From Psychrobacter sp. P11F6 (GTDB lineage Bacteria; Pseudomonadota; Gammaproteobacteria; Pseudomonadales; Moraxellaceae), in assembly GCF_001435295.1 (NCBI RefSeq), contig NZ_CM003594.1, positions 1,488,001 through 1,552,000 of the forward strand: DNA of 64,000 nt, in the 5' to 3' direction. Under the pieces are notes generated by a model, which was given only the letters and a program-made list of their open reading frames with translations, ran no database searches and had not been told where the DNA came from. Position 1 is the first letter of the stretch, and each line of letters begins with the position of its first letter. The position numbers and the translations under genes are program-made. Shown here one piece after another: positions 33,732 to 43,158 of the stretch.

Positions 33732-34130
33732 ATGAAAAAATTAGTACTTGCAGCAGTAATGACCGCCTTTGCCCTGTCAGGTTGCTCTACCATGGGTATG
33801 GATAACGAACGTACGATGGTTGTCGATGGGCAACCTATGAATGTTAAAGTGGTTAACATTCCAAGTTTTGAGATAGAAGTAGCACCACTGAAAGCTGTCT
33901 GTGAGCTGTCAACAGCTGAGGGTACTAAAGTTGAAGCAGAATGCCTACAGTATCGTCAGACTTATCAAAAAAACTACACACCTTTAAACGGCAATATTCA
34001 GGGCTTTACTTATGAGCCAAACTATCGTTATGTTCTAGACGTTCGCCAAGAAGTCATGATGGATGAAAATACTAACATGGCTAAGCCAGTTTGGATTCTA
34101 AACGAAGTGGTTTCAAAAACAGCTGAGTAA
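33732..34130 (+). CDS. DUF4377-type lipoprotein
   Basis: A 132-residue exported lipoprotein. A short basic start, a hydrophobic stretch and the lipobox LSGC (Cys about 18) predict lipidation. The C-terminal half, ECLQYRQ, then INGF-like NIQGFTYEPNYRYVLDVRQE, and WILNEVVSKT at the end, fits the DUF4377 domain. That domain occurs in stress-induced (HslJ-like) lipoproteins and has no established reaction. Residue after Cys is Ser, which suggests outer-membrane retention. A GAGGA sits before the ATG. It stands alone between terminators. Confidence 0.8.
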   Translation: MKKLVLAAVMTAFALSGCSTMGMDNERTMVVDGQPMNVKVVNIPSFEIEVAPLKAVCELSTAEGTKVEAECLQYRQTYQKNYTPLNGNIQGFTYEPNYRYVLDVRQEVMMDENTNMAKPVWILNEVVSKTAE

Positions 34131-34175
34131 TGAATCATTGAGCATGTCTAGTTAACGAGTATATTTAACCAAAAT

Positions 34176-34213
34176 AAAAAAGACCTCTAATTCTATATTA
34201 GGGGTCTTTTTTT
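34176..34213. terminator. Bidirectional terminator between lipoprotein gene and sdaA
   Basis: AAAAAAGACCTCTAAT and ATTAGGGGTCTTTTTTT pair with one wobble around a 5-base loop, between convergent genes. Confidence 0.85.
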
Positions 34214-34272
34214 ATTTCAGCAAATACTTGGGAATGTGATGTCAGGATAAGCTATATTAAACAATCGTTATG

Positions 34273-35706
34273 TTAGCACTGACTATATTTTACACTGACG
34301 CCATGAGTGGCAGTAGGGATGCGATTGTCTGCATAAACGGCAAGACCGCCTCGTGAGGTTTCTTTGTATTTATCTAGCATATCCGCACCAGTGACTTTCA
34401 TGGTTTCAATCACTTTATCTAAAGAGACAAAGTGCTGTCCATTACCACGGCAAGCAAGTCGCGCCGCATTGACAGCTTTAACTGCGCCCATGGCATTGCG
34501 CTCGATACAAGGCACTTGCACTAGACCGCCTACAGGGTCGCATGTCAGACCTAAGTTATGTTCGATACCAATTTCGGCCGCGTTAAGGCATTTAGCTGGA
34601 TCACCGCCTAAGATTTCTGCCAATGCAGAAGCTGCCATGGCACAAGCAGAACCAACTTCACCTTGGCAACCAACTTCAGCACCAGAGATGGAGGCATTTT
34701 GTTTGATTAAGCTGCCAATAGCGGTCGCATTTAACAAAAACTTGCGTGCACCATCTTGGCTATAGCTTGATAAAAAGTCGCGATAATAATGCATCACCGC
34801 AGGAATAATACCTGCTGCACCGTTGGTGGGGGCAGTGACGACATTTCCGCCATTGGCATTTTCTTCATTGACCGCCAAGGCATATAAATCAATCCAGTCC
34901 ATGGCAGCGAGTTTGTCATTTTTGGTAATGGGTTGGTTTTTCTCGGCGCACAGCTGTAGATGTAATGCTTGGGCACGGCGTTTTACATCCAAGCCACCAG
35001 GCAATATGCCACTGTTTTGACAGCCTCGTGTCACGCAGTCCTGCATTGACTCCCAAATAGAGTCTAAGTAAGCAAAAACTTCTGATTGATTGCGGTAATG
35101 ACATTCATTCGCTAGCACCAATTCACTCACGTTTAAGTGGTGTTGACGACATTGCTCCAGCAATTCTGCGGCGCTGTTAAAGGGGTACGGAATGGCGTCA
35201 ATGGTCGGCGTGGCGTTATCTTCATCCGGATTGGTGGCATCTTCTTCATTGATAACAAAGCCGCCACCTACCGAATAATAGGTTTGTTGATAATGACTGC
35301 CGTCGGTCAATAATGCACGGATAGTCAAGGCATTAGGATGGTAGGGCAAAACAGTTTCGTCATACCAATGAATATCGCGCTCTGTCTCAAAGGCAATAAC
35401 ATGCGTGCCTGCTATATTGAGCTGTTTGTCCGAAAAAATCGGTGACAAATATTGACTGGTCAAACGGGTATCGATCGTACTAGGAGCATGCCCAAGCAGC
35501 CCTAACAATATAGCAGTATCGGTTGCATGCCCTTTGCCTGTGGCTGCCAAAGAGCCATAAAGCTCAATTTCAACGCCTGTAATAGCCGTCAGCTCTGTTT
35601 GCTTGGTTAATGAGCCCAAAAAAAGATTGGCGGCGACCATGGGTCCTACCGTGTGTGAGCTTGATGGGCCAATACCAATTTTAAATAAATCAAAAACACT
35701 AATCAT
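34273..35706 (-). CDS. sdaA: L-serine dehydratase (iron-sulfur)
   Basis: Deaminates L-serine to pyruvate and ammonia. The 477-residue single-chain type II form has an N-terminal beta domain starting [21 protein letters not shown] and a C-terminal alpha domain with the [4Fe-4S] cysteines. These are seen in [37 protein letters not shown] and near [15 protein letters not shown]. Length is a little above the E. coli enzyme because of an Asp/Glu-rich insert (about 150-170). It stands alone; the ribosome site is weak. Confidence 0.95.
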   Translation of the reverse strand: MISVFDLFKIGIGPSSSHTVGPMVAANLFLGSLTKQTELTAITGVEIELYGSLAATGKGHATDTAILLGLLGHAPSTIDTRLTSQYLSPIFSDKQLNIAGTHVIAFETERDIHWYDETVLPYHPNALTIRALLTDGSHYQQTYYSVGGGFVINEEDATNPDEDNATPTIDAIPYPFNSAAELLEQCRQHHLNVSELVLANECHYRNQSEVFAYLDSIWESMQDCVTRGCQNSGILPGGLDVKRRAQALHLQLCAEKNQPITKNDKLAAMDWIDLYALAVNEENANGGNVVTAPTNGAAGIIPAVMHYYRDFLSSYSQDGARKFLLNATAIGSLIKQNASISGAEVGCQGEVGSACAMAASALAEILGGDPAKCLNAAEIGIEHNLGLTCDPVGGLVQVPCIERNAMGAVKAVNAARLACRGNGQHFVSLDKVIETMKVTGADMLDKYKETSRGGLAVYADNRIPTATHGVSVKYSQC

Positions 35707-36082
35707 AATAACTTACCAAGTTTTTTAAGTGCACTAACATGTTGTATAGCTGCTTTAGGCACTTTCATTGAGAATATAACAGGCAGCTCTCGCTTATAGC
35801 ACCGACAAAGGTGTAGAGGAAGCACCGCCCATGGAAGTATTAACGCAAAAGAGGAAAAATGGTGATTGAATAATAACTTTTATTTGTTTTGAAACTCCGC
35901 TATCATGCTCGGAGCTAATGGCTATGTAACATCCTGTAAGTTGATTGTCGCTGCAGAGTACACTGAGTCATAAGCGACCATAACCATTTTTTAGTTAAAC
36001 ATATCCGACCACATACATCTACCAAAACATGGTCATCATACCAAATAATACTTTTGGTTTGCCATATTGCAACATAAATGAA
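35707..36082. other. Divergent intergenic region sdaA / permease
   Basis: About 375 bases that must hold the sdaA promoter. A 78-codon frame on the minus strand (35915-36151) has no recognisable product and no ribosome site. Nothing else was supported. Confidence 0.5.
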
Positions 36083-36178
36083 TGAATCAGGGCGACATAT
36101 TATAAATGAAAAGATGCGGATTTTACTCGTTATCGTAATTTCTAGCCACATATTCTCGCCGATTGATGCCCTGATTTA
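36083..36178 (+). promoter_or_regulatory. Long-range hairpin in the leader of the pyrimidine permease gene
   Basis: TGAATCAGGGCG (36083-36094) pairs with TGCCCTGATTTA (36167-36178): nine perfect central pairs plus wobble ends, enclosing 72 bases. An AT-rich run follows and the start codon is 68 bases further on. It could close a structured leader RNA or a protein-binding DNA repeat. It matches no riboswitch I can name. Confidence 0.4.
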
Positions 36179-36245
36179 ACGCAATTTTTATTTTTCATTT
36201 ACTGTTGTCTATTATTTTAGCCCAGTTTACATAGGACAAGCGTGT

Positions 36246-37679
36246 ATGCCCTCTCAAAAAGACCCTTCCTCGCCTTTAGAAAACAGCGCTCAAGCACCAT
36301 CTGCTGAACCTGGATTAGAGGCTGCGGCGATCAGTCCTCCGTACAATCTAGACTTTGAAAATGGACGCTGGTTTCCGACATGGCGTCCTTATCAAGGCGA
36401 TTTAGATCGTGATCCAGTCGGTATCAATGAATATTTGCCACCGTCAAAAAGCGTGCTATTAGGTGTACAGCATACTTTTGCGATGTTTGGTGCGACCGTG
36501 CTTGCGCCGCTGTTAATGGGCTTTGATCCCAACTTAGCCATTTTGATGTCAGGTATCTGTACGGTGATGTTTTTTCTGATCACTGGTGGGCGCATGCCGA
36601 GCTATTTGGGCTCAAGTTTTGCTTTCATTGGTCCCGTTATCGCTGTGACAGCTTATGCAGGCGCAGGGTTCAATGGTAATTTGAATGTCGCTTTGGGCGG
36701 CATCATGGCTTGCGGTATCATTTATGCGTTAATTGGGCTGCTGGTGATGAAAACGGGTACTGGCTGGATTGAGCGTTTGATGCCGCCTATCGTTACTGGT
36801 GCTATTGTGATGATTATTGGTCTCAACTTAGCGCCAGTGACCATTCAAGGAGTGTCTGCCAATCAGTTTGATGCTTGGATGGCTACCTTGACCGTATTAC
36901 TTATCAGTGGTGTGGCTGTCTTTACACGTGGTATGCTGCGTCGTCTGCTATTACTGGTTGGTTTAATATTATCCTATTTTGCCTATTTTATCATGACCAA
37001 CGTCATGGGTTTTGGTACGGCGATTGACTTTAGTGGTGTGGCAGCTGCTTCGTGGTTTGGCTTACCTAGTATCCATACGCCTCGCTTTGAGATGAGTGCT
37101 ATTATTCTGATTGCGCCTGTGGCCTTTATTTTGGTGGCTGAAAACTTAGGGCATTTTAAGGCTGTCGAAGGTATGACCAAAGCTCGTGTAACGCCTTATA
37201 TGGGTCGAGCATTTTTTGCTGATGGTTTGGCAACCACTTTTTCAGCAGGATTTGGCGGTACTGGTGTGACGACTTATGCTGAAAACATCGGTGTGATGGC
37301 GGTGACTAAGGTATATAGCACAACAATATTTGTCGTGGCAGGTGTGGTGGCTATTTTATTGGGACTATCACCAAAATTTGGTGCCATCATTCAGACGATA
37401 CCAGCCGCTTTATTGGGCGGTGCGTCCATTGTGGTGTTTGGTTTGATTGCTATTGCAGGCGTCAAAATTTGGATAGACAGTCGTATCGACTTTAGCAAAA
37501 ACAGTAACCTAATCATCGCGGCCGTGACCGTTATTATGGGTACGGGTAACTTTAGTTTGCATTTAGGCGGATTTGATTTGGGCGGTATCGGTACGGCGAC
37601 TTTGGCAGCGATTGTCTTAAATGCGTTATTTAATCAAGGATCTGAAGCGAAAGCCACTCATCAATCATTGGCTAAGTAA
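36246..37679 (+). CDS. RutG-like uracil/pyrimidine permease (NCS2 family)
   Basis: A 477-residue inner-membrane nucleobase:cation symporter. It aligns closely with E. coli RutG in VQHTFAMFGATVLAPLLMG, ITGGRMPSYLGSSFAFIGP, ERLMPPIVTGAIVMIIGLNL, LVAENLGHFKAV (substrate Glu), GGTGVTTYAENIGVMAVTKV (second substrate Glu) and GGASIVVFGLIAIAG. The N-terminal ~60 residues are a longer polar extension. No rut genes are next to it. Uracil or thymine is the most likely substrate; xanthine is less so. AGGA lies nine bases before the ATG. A 22-bp-stem terminator follows. Confidence 0.9.
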   Translation: MPSQKDPSSPLENSAQAPSAEPGLEAAAISPPYNLDFENGRWFPTWRPYQGDLDRDPVGINEYLPPSKSVLLGVQHTFAMFGATVLAPLLMGFDPNLAILMSGICTVMFFLITGGRMPSYLGSSFAFIGPVIAVTAYAGAGFNGNLNVALGGIMACGIIYALIGLLVMKTGTGWIERLMPPIVTGAIVMIIGLNLAPVTIQGVSANQFDAWMATLTVLLISGVAVFTRGMLRRLLLLVGLILSYFAYFIMTNVMGFGTAIDFSGVAAASWFGLPSIHTPRFEMSAIILIAPVAFILVAENLGHFKAVEGMTKARVTPYMGRAFFADGLATTFSAGFGGTGVTTYAENIGVMAVTKVYSTTIFVVAGVVAILLGLSPKFGAIIQTIPAALLGGASIVVFGLIAIAGVKIWIDSRIDFSKNSNLIIAAVTVIMGTGNFSLHLGGFDLGGIGTATLAAIVLNALFNQGSEAKATHQSLAK

Positions 37680-37741
37680 TCAGCTTTTATGATGCTGAGG
37701 TTTTATACCTATCAGTTAATGACGGTCACAGCGTATATCAT

Positions 37742-37789
37742 TCCATAAAAAGCGCCCATGCTATAGGTAGCATGGGCGCTTTTTATGGA
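37742..37789. terminator. Bidirectional terminator, 22-bp perfect stem
   Basis: TCCATAAAAAGCGCCCATGC-TA and its exact complement flank the loop TAGG, between the convergent permease and EamA genes. Confidence 0.93.
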
Positions 37790-37826
37790 GGGGCAACAAG
37801 TGCACGATAAAAATGCAGAATAAAAG

Positions 37827-38759
37827 CTACTTGTAGTCTCGCTTATAAAATTTTGAGAAAAACCGATAACGTCGTAGGGCGCGCGGCTTAGGTTTCAGTG
37901 AACCCAAATAGATTGCAAACATGGTCAACAGAGCACCGCTCCACTGTAAGCTATTAATTGGTTTGTCCAGCCAGCTATAATCAATGACCAATGCGGCAAT
38001 GGGTTCTGATAATAATAATAATCCAGTTAACGCCAAAGACAGCTTAGGAATGGAATAGGCAATTAGCCCCCACGCCAAGCATTGCATCACCGTACCGTAG
38101 ATGAGCACCCAGCCAATCTCAGACCAAGTATTTGGCAAAATATGACCCATATCAAACACAAACATAGGAATAATCATCGCCAATACACCACCGATACTAA
38201 TCAGCTGCATCAGCATAAATATGGGTGTGGGTTCAGTATCATGGGTCTTACGGATAAAAGTCATCGATGCTGCTAGCATTGCCCCTGAAACGATACCAGT
38301 GATGAACCCCCAAGTGGCGGCGCTGTTATGCGCAAACTCAGGACTGCCTATCATGGCCACACCAAACATGGCTAAAAATAAACTGATGAGCTGCAATATA
38401 GATTGGCGTTCGTTAAAATATAAGAACCCAATGGCGGCTAAAAAGAAAATCTGTAGGCTATTCAGTAAAGTCGAGATACCAGGGCCGACCGCATAAATAC
38501 TCTCGTGCCAGAGCGCCAGATCTAAGCCTAAAAAGACACCTGATAATAAACCATAAAAAATAGCGCGCCTTGAGCGGGGTAGACGCTGTCCCATGATTTT
38601 GGCCAATACAGCGAATACGACACCTGAAATAGCCAAGCGCCAAAATGCCATTGCCCAACCGCCAATATCAACGTGAGCGACAATCAAACTACCTAAACCA
38701 AAGATAATACAACCAATGACCAACCCAGTAGAGGCAGAGCGTGAAGAAGCAATCGCCAT
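37827..38759 (-). CDS. EamA-family (DMT) transporter
   Basis: A 310-residue inner-membrane protein with about ten hydrophobic segments in two EamA repeats. Marks include FWRLAISGVVFAVLA (about 35-49), AVGPGISTLLNSLQIFFLA (about 91-109), LYFNERQSI at the end of the first repeat, and LLLSEPIAALVIDYSWLDKP in the second. It likely exports a metabolite or amino acid, but the substrate cannot be told. The C-terminus is strongly basic (KPKPRALRRYRFFSKFYKRDYK region), facing the cytoplasm. AAGGA precedes the ATG. Confidence 0.87.
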   Translation of the reverse strand: MAIASSRSASTGLVIGCIIFGLGSLIVAHVDIGGWAMAFWRLAISGVVFAVLAKIMGQRLPRSRRAIFYGLLSGVFLGLDLALWHESIYAVGPGISTLLNSLQIFFLAAIGFLYFNERQSILQLISLFLAMFGVAMIGSPEFAHNSAATWGFITGIVSGAMLAASMTFIRKTHDTEPTPIFMLMQLISIGGVLAMIIPMFVFDMGHILPNTWSEIGWVLIYGTVMQCLAWGLIAYSIPKLSLALTGLLLLSEPIAALVIDYSWLDKPINSLQWSGALLTMFAIYLGSLKPKPRALRRYRFFSKFYKRDYK

Positions 38760-39163
38760 ACAATATCCTTATATCCGTATTATTATTTTATCTTACTGTA
38801 TCAACGATAACGCCAATGAATACTGACGATAATACAAACCGTATTGTCTAGGTTTTGACGCTAAAATGAAATGGTCAAACCATCATTTATGTTTATTGTT
38901 TGATTTATTATCAAGACATCAGGTTTTATCTCTGTATATGTTAGGTATAAAATCAATGATGACCTTAAGCTTCACTCATATAAGAAAATCTCTATAACAA
39001 TACGAATATATGGTGGAGACATCCTTACAGGAACGATGTTGGCGTGGATATCACTATTTGTTAATCTAGTGGTTTATAATCTCTGTAGTGGCACAATAAA
39101 ACAGGATAGTTTCTTATTAGTTTTTACCTCAAGTACTTCAATATCATTAGCCTAGGTTCATCT
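38760..39163. other. Divergent intergenic region EamA / WG-repeat protein
   Basis: About 400 AT-rich bases with promoters for both flanking genes presumed. No gene, repeat or clear hairpin was seen. Confidence 0.5.
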
Positions 39164-40165
39164 ATGTTGCGACGTTCATTATCCCTACAACAACGACCAT
39201 TGATATCTGGTTTTGCTATCGCCATCTTTGCTATTACGCTATTTATGGTGCCAAGCGTACAAGCGGCCAGTTGCAAAATTCCAAAAAGTTATTATAAAAA
39301 CGTGGCTTGTACGGCAAATAGCGGCTATTTTTTGGCGACAAAAGATTTCGGCGCGCCAGTTGCTCTGATTAATAGTAAGGGCAAAAGCGTCGTTGATTTA
39401 TCACGTTATCAAAAAGTTGATGCCAGTAAGATATCGGCAGGTTTACTGCCTGTACTGCGCAATGGTCATGTCGGTTATCTTAATATGCAAGGTCGTGAAG
39501 TAGTGCCTGCGATGTATGATGTGCTTAAAGAAGGACAGGGTTGGGCGCGTCCCGTCTCTAACGGGCGTATCGTGGTAAAGCAGGATGGTAAATATGGGGT
39601 CATTACTACTAGTAATAAAACCATCGTGCCGTTTTCGTCCGCGATTAGTGACATTGATGATTACCAAAATGGTGTCGCCCGTGTACGTAAAAATCAAGCA
39701 ATCAGTTGGATTAATGAAAACGGCAAAACGACCAGTGACCTAAATGGTAGTAACAACGAGCAATCTACGACGCCACGAGCACCTGCCAGCGCTAATGGCA
39801 ATGCATCCTCATCCAACCAGACACTTCCCAATCGCTTTACGATGCTACAACCGCGTCAGCAAGATGGCAAATGGGGATTTATCGATGACAATAATGTGAC
39901 CATGATTACCTATTCTTTTGACGAGGTGCGTCCCTTTGCCGAAGGCTTGGCTGGCGTGCGCATCGATGAAAACTGGGGCTTTGTTAATCTTGGTGGCGAG
40001 TTGGTGATTCCTTTTCGCTTTGCCGATAGCGGTGTGTCAGCTGGTGATCTTTATCAAGGCAAACCCGCCTTTACCTTTACTGGTGGTAAAGCATGGATTG
40101 GTAATCTAAAAAACGGCAATAAAATGTGTATCGACAAAGAGGGCACAGGAGTGGGCTGTGATTAA
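39164..40165 (+). CDS. Exported WG-repeat protein
   Basis: A 333-residue secreted protein with a signal peptide (Arg-rich start, hydrophobic 16-31, cleavage near VQAAS). It has several WG-type repeats: HVGYLNMQGREVVPAMYD, KYGVITTSNKTIVPF, KWGFIDDNNVTMITYSFDEV and NWGFVNLGGELVIPFRF. A Ser/Asn/Thr/Pro linker (about 194-220) splits the repeats. Four cysteines, two near the N-terminus and two at the very end (CIDKEGTGVGCD), may form disulfides. WG repeats are usually binding modules, and no enzymatic role is implied. It stands alone. Periplasmic or outer surface. Confidence 0.85.
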   Translation: MLRRSLSLQQRPLISGFAIAIFAITLFMVPSVQAASCKIPKSYYKNVACTANSGYFLATKDFGAPVALINSKGKSVVDLSRYQKVDASKISAGLLPVLRNGHVGYLNMQGREVVPAMYDVLKEGQGWARPVSNGRIVVKQDGKYGVITTSNKTIVPFSSAISDIDDYQNGVARVRKNQAISWINENGKTTSDLNGSNNEQSTTPRAPASANGNASSSNQTLPNRFTMLQPRQQDGKWGFIDDNNVTMITYSFDEVRPFAEGLAGVRIDENWGFVNLGGELVIPFRFADSGVSAGDLYQGKPAFTFTGGKAWIGNLKNGNKMCIDKEGTGVGCD

Positions 40166-40217
40166 GCGGCGCGTCCAAATCTAAAGACTTACATGACCTA
40201 GGTAAAATAACTAGCAT

Positions 40218-40268
40218 AAAAAAGAGCGTAAACCCTATGAATTAATAGTAGGATTTACGCTCTTTTTT
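40218..40268. terminator. Bidirectional terminator between WG protein and hydrolase genes
   Basis: AAAAAAGAGCGTAAA and TTTACGCTCTTTTTT form a 15-bp perfect stem, extended inward by CCTA/TAGG, between convergent genes. Confidence 0.9.
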
Positions 40269-40295
40269 ATTACGGATTTTATTATGAATAAATAG

Positions 40296-41324
40296 CTATT
40301 TTTCTAATAAATGATTGCTGATTAAATCGACCATATAAGGTTGATAGTATTCAGGAATATCATGCGCCATGCCTTCGATTAAATGAAACTTGGCATTCGG
40401 AATGGTCTTGGCAACCACACGACCTTGTGAGGCGGGCAGTAGTCCATCTGCGCTACCATGCAGTACGATAGTCGGTGCTTTGACTTGCTTGCTAAATCGG
40501 CTAATAGAGCCTGATGCCAAGATAGCATTGAGCTGTTGTACCGTGCCGAGCGGATGAAAGTTGCGCTGATAACGCAATTTAGCAATTTCACGCACCATAC
40601 GTACGTTGACATGCCCAGGCGTACCGACTGTCTTCATAAACCACACGCTATGGCGCACGATATCGCGCTCAGAATGACTTTCAGGGCGGTTGATCAGGGT
40701 ATATAGCTGCTTAGGTTTCGGTGGTTTTAAAAATGCACGGTTGGTCGTGGTAAACATCAACGCCATACGCTGCACTAAACTTGGATAACGTGCCGCTACG
40801 ATTTGCGCAATCATGCCGCCCATCGAAGCGCCAATCAGATGGGTTTTGCCCAACTGCAATGCTTTAATCAAACGAGCGGTATCTTCTGCCATATCCGTTA
40901 AATTATAAGCAACTTGCGTACCTTTATTGGACAACCCCGTTTGCAAGCGCATCATCATTTTTAGCTGACTGATACGCGGTAGTCCATCAATCTGCACTTT
41001 AGAAGACAGACCAATATCACGATTATCAAAACGAATGACAAAAAAACCGGCATCAATAAGGCGCTTGATAAAATTATCTGGCCAAAATATCATCTGTGAG
41101 CCAAGTCCCATAATCATGAGCAGTGGTGGATTATTAGGATTGCCACCTGCCTCAACACACAGCTCAATGCCATCGCCGATATCAATCATTGATTGATACA
41201 GATGCTTGCTAAGGTCAGAGTCTCGCCATTGGTGCGCGCCAAACTTTTGCCACTCAGGAGTAGGGTAGCCACCTAAGTCTTGTTGTAGGGTTGCCGATGG
41301 TTTGATGTCATTCGATGTTGTCAT
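40296..41324 (-). CDS. Alpha/beta-fold hydrolase
   Basis: A 342-residue hydrolase. PLLMIMGLGSQMIFW forms the oxyanion region (HG motif replaced by MG), FVIRFDNRDIGLSSK follows, GASMGGMIAQIVAA carries the nucleophilic Ser (near 167), VLHGSADGLLP the Asp and EGMAHDIPEYY the His. This resembles the aclacinomycin-esterase/lipase-like group often found in Acinetobacter and Psychrobacter. Natural substrate unknown. It is likely co-transcribed with the rubredoxin gene lying 27 bases upstream on the same strand. AGGA precedes the ATG. Confidence 0.85.
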   Translation of the reverse strand: MTTSNDIKPSATLQQDLGGYPTPEWQKFGAHQWRDSDLSKHLYQSMIDIGDGIELCVEAGGNPNNPPLLMIMGLGSQMIFWPDNFIKRLIDAGFFVIRFDNRDIGLSSKVQIDGLPRISQLKMMMRLQTGLSNKGTQVAYNLTDMAEDTARLIKALQLGKTHLIGASMGGMIAQIVAARYPSLVQRMALMFTTTNRAFLKPPKPKQLYTLINRPESHSERDIVRHSVWFMKTVGTPGHVNVRMVREIAKLRYQRNFHPLGTVQQLNAILASGSISRFSKQVKAPTIVLHGSADGLLPASQGRVVAKTIPNAKFHLIEGMAHDIPEYYQPYMVDLISNHLLEK

Positions 41325-41351
41325 GAAGTGTCCTAATTAGAGGGTCGTCTA

Positions 41352-41516
41352 TTACAGCTCAAGCATCTCAAAATCAAGCTTGCCCACACCGCACTCTGGG
41401 CAGGTCCAATCATCAGGGATATCATCCCATTTGGTGCCTGGGGCAATCCCTTCTTCGGGACAGCCGAGTGCTTCATCATATATCCAGCCGCAGACGATAC
41501 ATTCATAACGTTTCAT
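41352..41516 (-). CDS. rubA: Rubredoxin
   Basis: A 54-residue iron protein for one-electron transfer. [18 protein letters not shown] has the first CxxCG knuckle and [18 protein letters not shown] the second CPECG, with the central [18 protein letters not shown], a complete rubredoxin. In relatives it passes electrons to alkane hydroxylase or detoxifying oxidases. No reductase is adjacent here. AGGA lies seven bases before the ATG. Translated directly from the sequence; too short for most gene callers' length cutoffs. Confidence 0.97.
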   Translation of the reverse strand: MKRYECIVCGWIYDEALGCPEEGIAPGTKWDDIPDDWTCPECGVGKLDFEMLEL

Positions 41517-41871
41517 AAATAGTCCTATCGAGCATTATCAGTGTTTATAATCCGTGTTACAGGGTGTTTTTGACGTTCATATTTACAATCACAGCCGTTA
41601 AATGAGACTGTAAAAGCGCACATAGTTTAGCATATAACCGTGATTTTCGTCGTTAAGTTTACACTTGTATATTGAGATTGATTGGTTTTTATCAAGGGGT
41701 TTAGACCTTCTGTCTGTCAGTAAGCACCTGTACGCTTATGTGCTCAACTGCGATATTTCTATCAATTATGTTATAATAAGCGCCGCTAAATTCACAGTAT
41801 TAGCCATCATTTATCGTTGATATATTATTATCTAAATTACATTATCTAAGTCATATACGCTAAGGGTTACC
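41517..41871. other. Divergent intergenic region rubredoxin / apt
   Basis: About 355 bases. A perfect TATAAT (41772-41777) with a weak CTGCGA -35 at 41748 gives a candidate apt promoter about 95 bases before its start. Nothing else was seen. Confidence 0.5.
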
Positions 41872-42441
41872 ATGAGCATTAATGCTGCCGCTACATCTAA
41901 AAATGTCGAAAATGAGTCGTCTAATAAGCTCAATACGGATCATCCCTTCTGGCAAGTGATTCGCACAGTACCAGACTTCCCGAAAGTCGGCATTGATTTT
42001 TATGATATTACGCCGTTACTGCGCAGTCATATTAATGAGGTGATAGATGCATTGCTCGCCGCACTGCCTGAAGGGGTGATGGATGAGGTAGATTGTCTAG
42101 GTGCAGTCGAGGCGCGTGGTTTTGTCTTTGCAAGTTTGCTTGCAGGTCGATTGGGCAAAGGGATGATTTTGCTACGTAAACCCGGTAAATTGCCACCGCC
42201 CGTTGCCAATAAAGCGTATGCTCTAGAATATGGTAAAGACACGCTTGAGATGCAAAACAATCTACCGCCTGAGCGCGTGCTATTGGTCGATGATATTTTA
42301 GCCACAGGCGGTACTTTAACCACCGCTTATGAGCTGTGTAAATCGGCAGATCATACTGTGGTGGGGGCGTTAGTATTGCTAGATTTGGTTGATTTGCATG
42401 GCGAATTTCCAGTGCCTGTCTATACGGTTTTAAAGGCTTAA
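41872..42441 (+). CDS. apt: Adenine phosphoribosyltransferase
   Basis: Salvages adenine to AMP with PRPP. The 189-residue protein has VPDFPKVGIDFYDITPLL (the Apt flexible region), GAVEARGFVFASLLA, LLRKPGKLP and the PRPP-binding VLLVDDILATGGTL near residue 140. The first ~20 residues (Ala/Ser/Asn-rich) extend beyond the usual start. AAGG lies seven bases before the ATG. It stands alone and ends in a strong bidirectional terminator. Confidence 0.95.
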   Translation: MSINAAATSKNVENESSNKLNTDHPFWQVIRTVPDFPKVGIDFYDITPLLRSHINEVIDALLAALPEGVMDEVDCLGAVEARGFVFASLLAGRLGKGMILLRKPGKLPPPVANKAYALEYGKDTLEMQNNLPPERVLLVDDILATGGTLTTAYELCKSADHTVVGALVLLDLVDLHGEFPVPVYTVLKA

Positions 42442-42475
42442 AACTGGCAACGCTTAGTGAATAGCGTGGAATGAA

Positions 42476-42523
42476 GCAATCAAAAAAGCGCGCTGAATGA
42501 ATTTAGCGCGCTTTTTTGATTGC
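42476..42523. terminator. Bidirectional terminator after apt
   Basis: GCAATCAAAAAAGCGCGCT and AGCGCGCTTTTTTGATTGC form a 19-bp perfect stem around a 10-base loop, between convergent genes. Confidence 0.92.
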
Positions 42524-42539
42524 CTGTATTTGCTTTGTC

Positions 42540-43016
42540 TTAACGTACGTTGCTTGTCTTGCTGGTAAGGTAAGTTTTACACGCCTGTTCTATTAGCATG
42601 CGACTAATCGTTTTTGGCTTGGTTATCTTAAAATCTTTGGTGGTTAATATGGGTTTTTCTGATTGCCAAGATTCTAATACCTTGTTATTGGCATCATAGT
42701 TAACGTAAGCGCGTTTATAGTAACTGGCGTCTTTGCAAGAGATGAGCAGTTGCTGATCGCTATGATGAATCGCTTTTTCTTTACCTTCCTTATCTACTTT
42801 TGTTTCATCTTTTTGTGCAGGGTATGTTCTGCGGATAGATACAGTGATGTTTTCGACACTTTTTTCGTCTATGATATTGATGTCGGAGCTTTCAATAGAG
42901 TCCAAGTCTAAGCTAAAAATTGATCCAGTAGGACTTTCTGATATTTTTGACCAGTTCACTGCATGCGTGCTGACTGCTAGAACACCACCCACTAATAACA
43001 CTGATAGCCGTTTCAT
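42540..43016 (-). CDS. Small exported protein, possibly surface-adhesin E-like
   Basis: A 158-residue protein with a signal peptide (MKRLSVLLVGGVLAVSTHA). The body has WSKISESPTGSIFSLDLDSIE, SVENITVSIRRTYP, LLISCKDASYYKRAYVNYD and IEQACK near the end, with two cysteines that could pair. The pattern (W..I..S, lifelong D-x-x-SI, then C..) recalls the Haemophilus protein E-like fold, but this is weak. The ATG at 43016 is chosen because AAGG lies seven bases upstream; the frame is open to a TTG at 43022. Function unknown. Confidence 0.6.
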   Translation of the reverse strand: MKRLSVLLVGGVLAVSTHAVNWSKISESPTGSIFSLDLDSIESSDINIIDEKSVENITVSIRRTYPAQKDETKVDKEGKEKAIHHSDQQLLISCKDASYYKRAYVNYDANNKVLESWQSEKPILTTKDFKITKPKTISRMLIEQACKTYLTSKTSNVR

Positions 43017-43158
43017 AATCAAGCCTTGCTTCTTGTTGTGAGAAGTGAGCCATGATAGCCAACTTACTATTAGCAGGCAAATTTCTTTTATAACCTGCGA
43101 CTGAGGTTTGTAAAGTGTTGATCATATTCATCACCGTTTATATCGCTCGACGCTCGTA

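Noticed and set aside
35915..36151. 78-codon minus-strand frame between sdaA and the permease
   Set aside because: No recognisable product, no ribosome site, and it overlaps the permease leader hairpin.
42913..43134. 73-codon minus-strand frame overlapping the small exported protein
   Set aside because: Out of frame with the signal-peptide gene, which has a good ribosome site; looks like a shadow.
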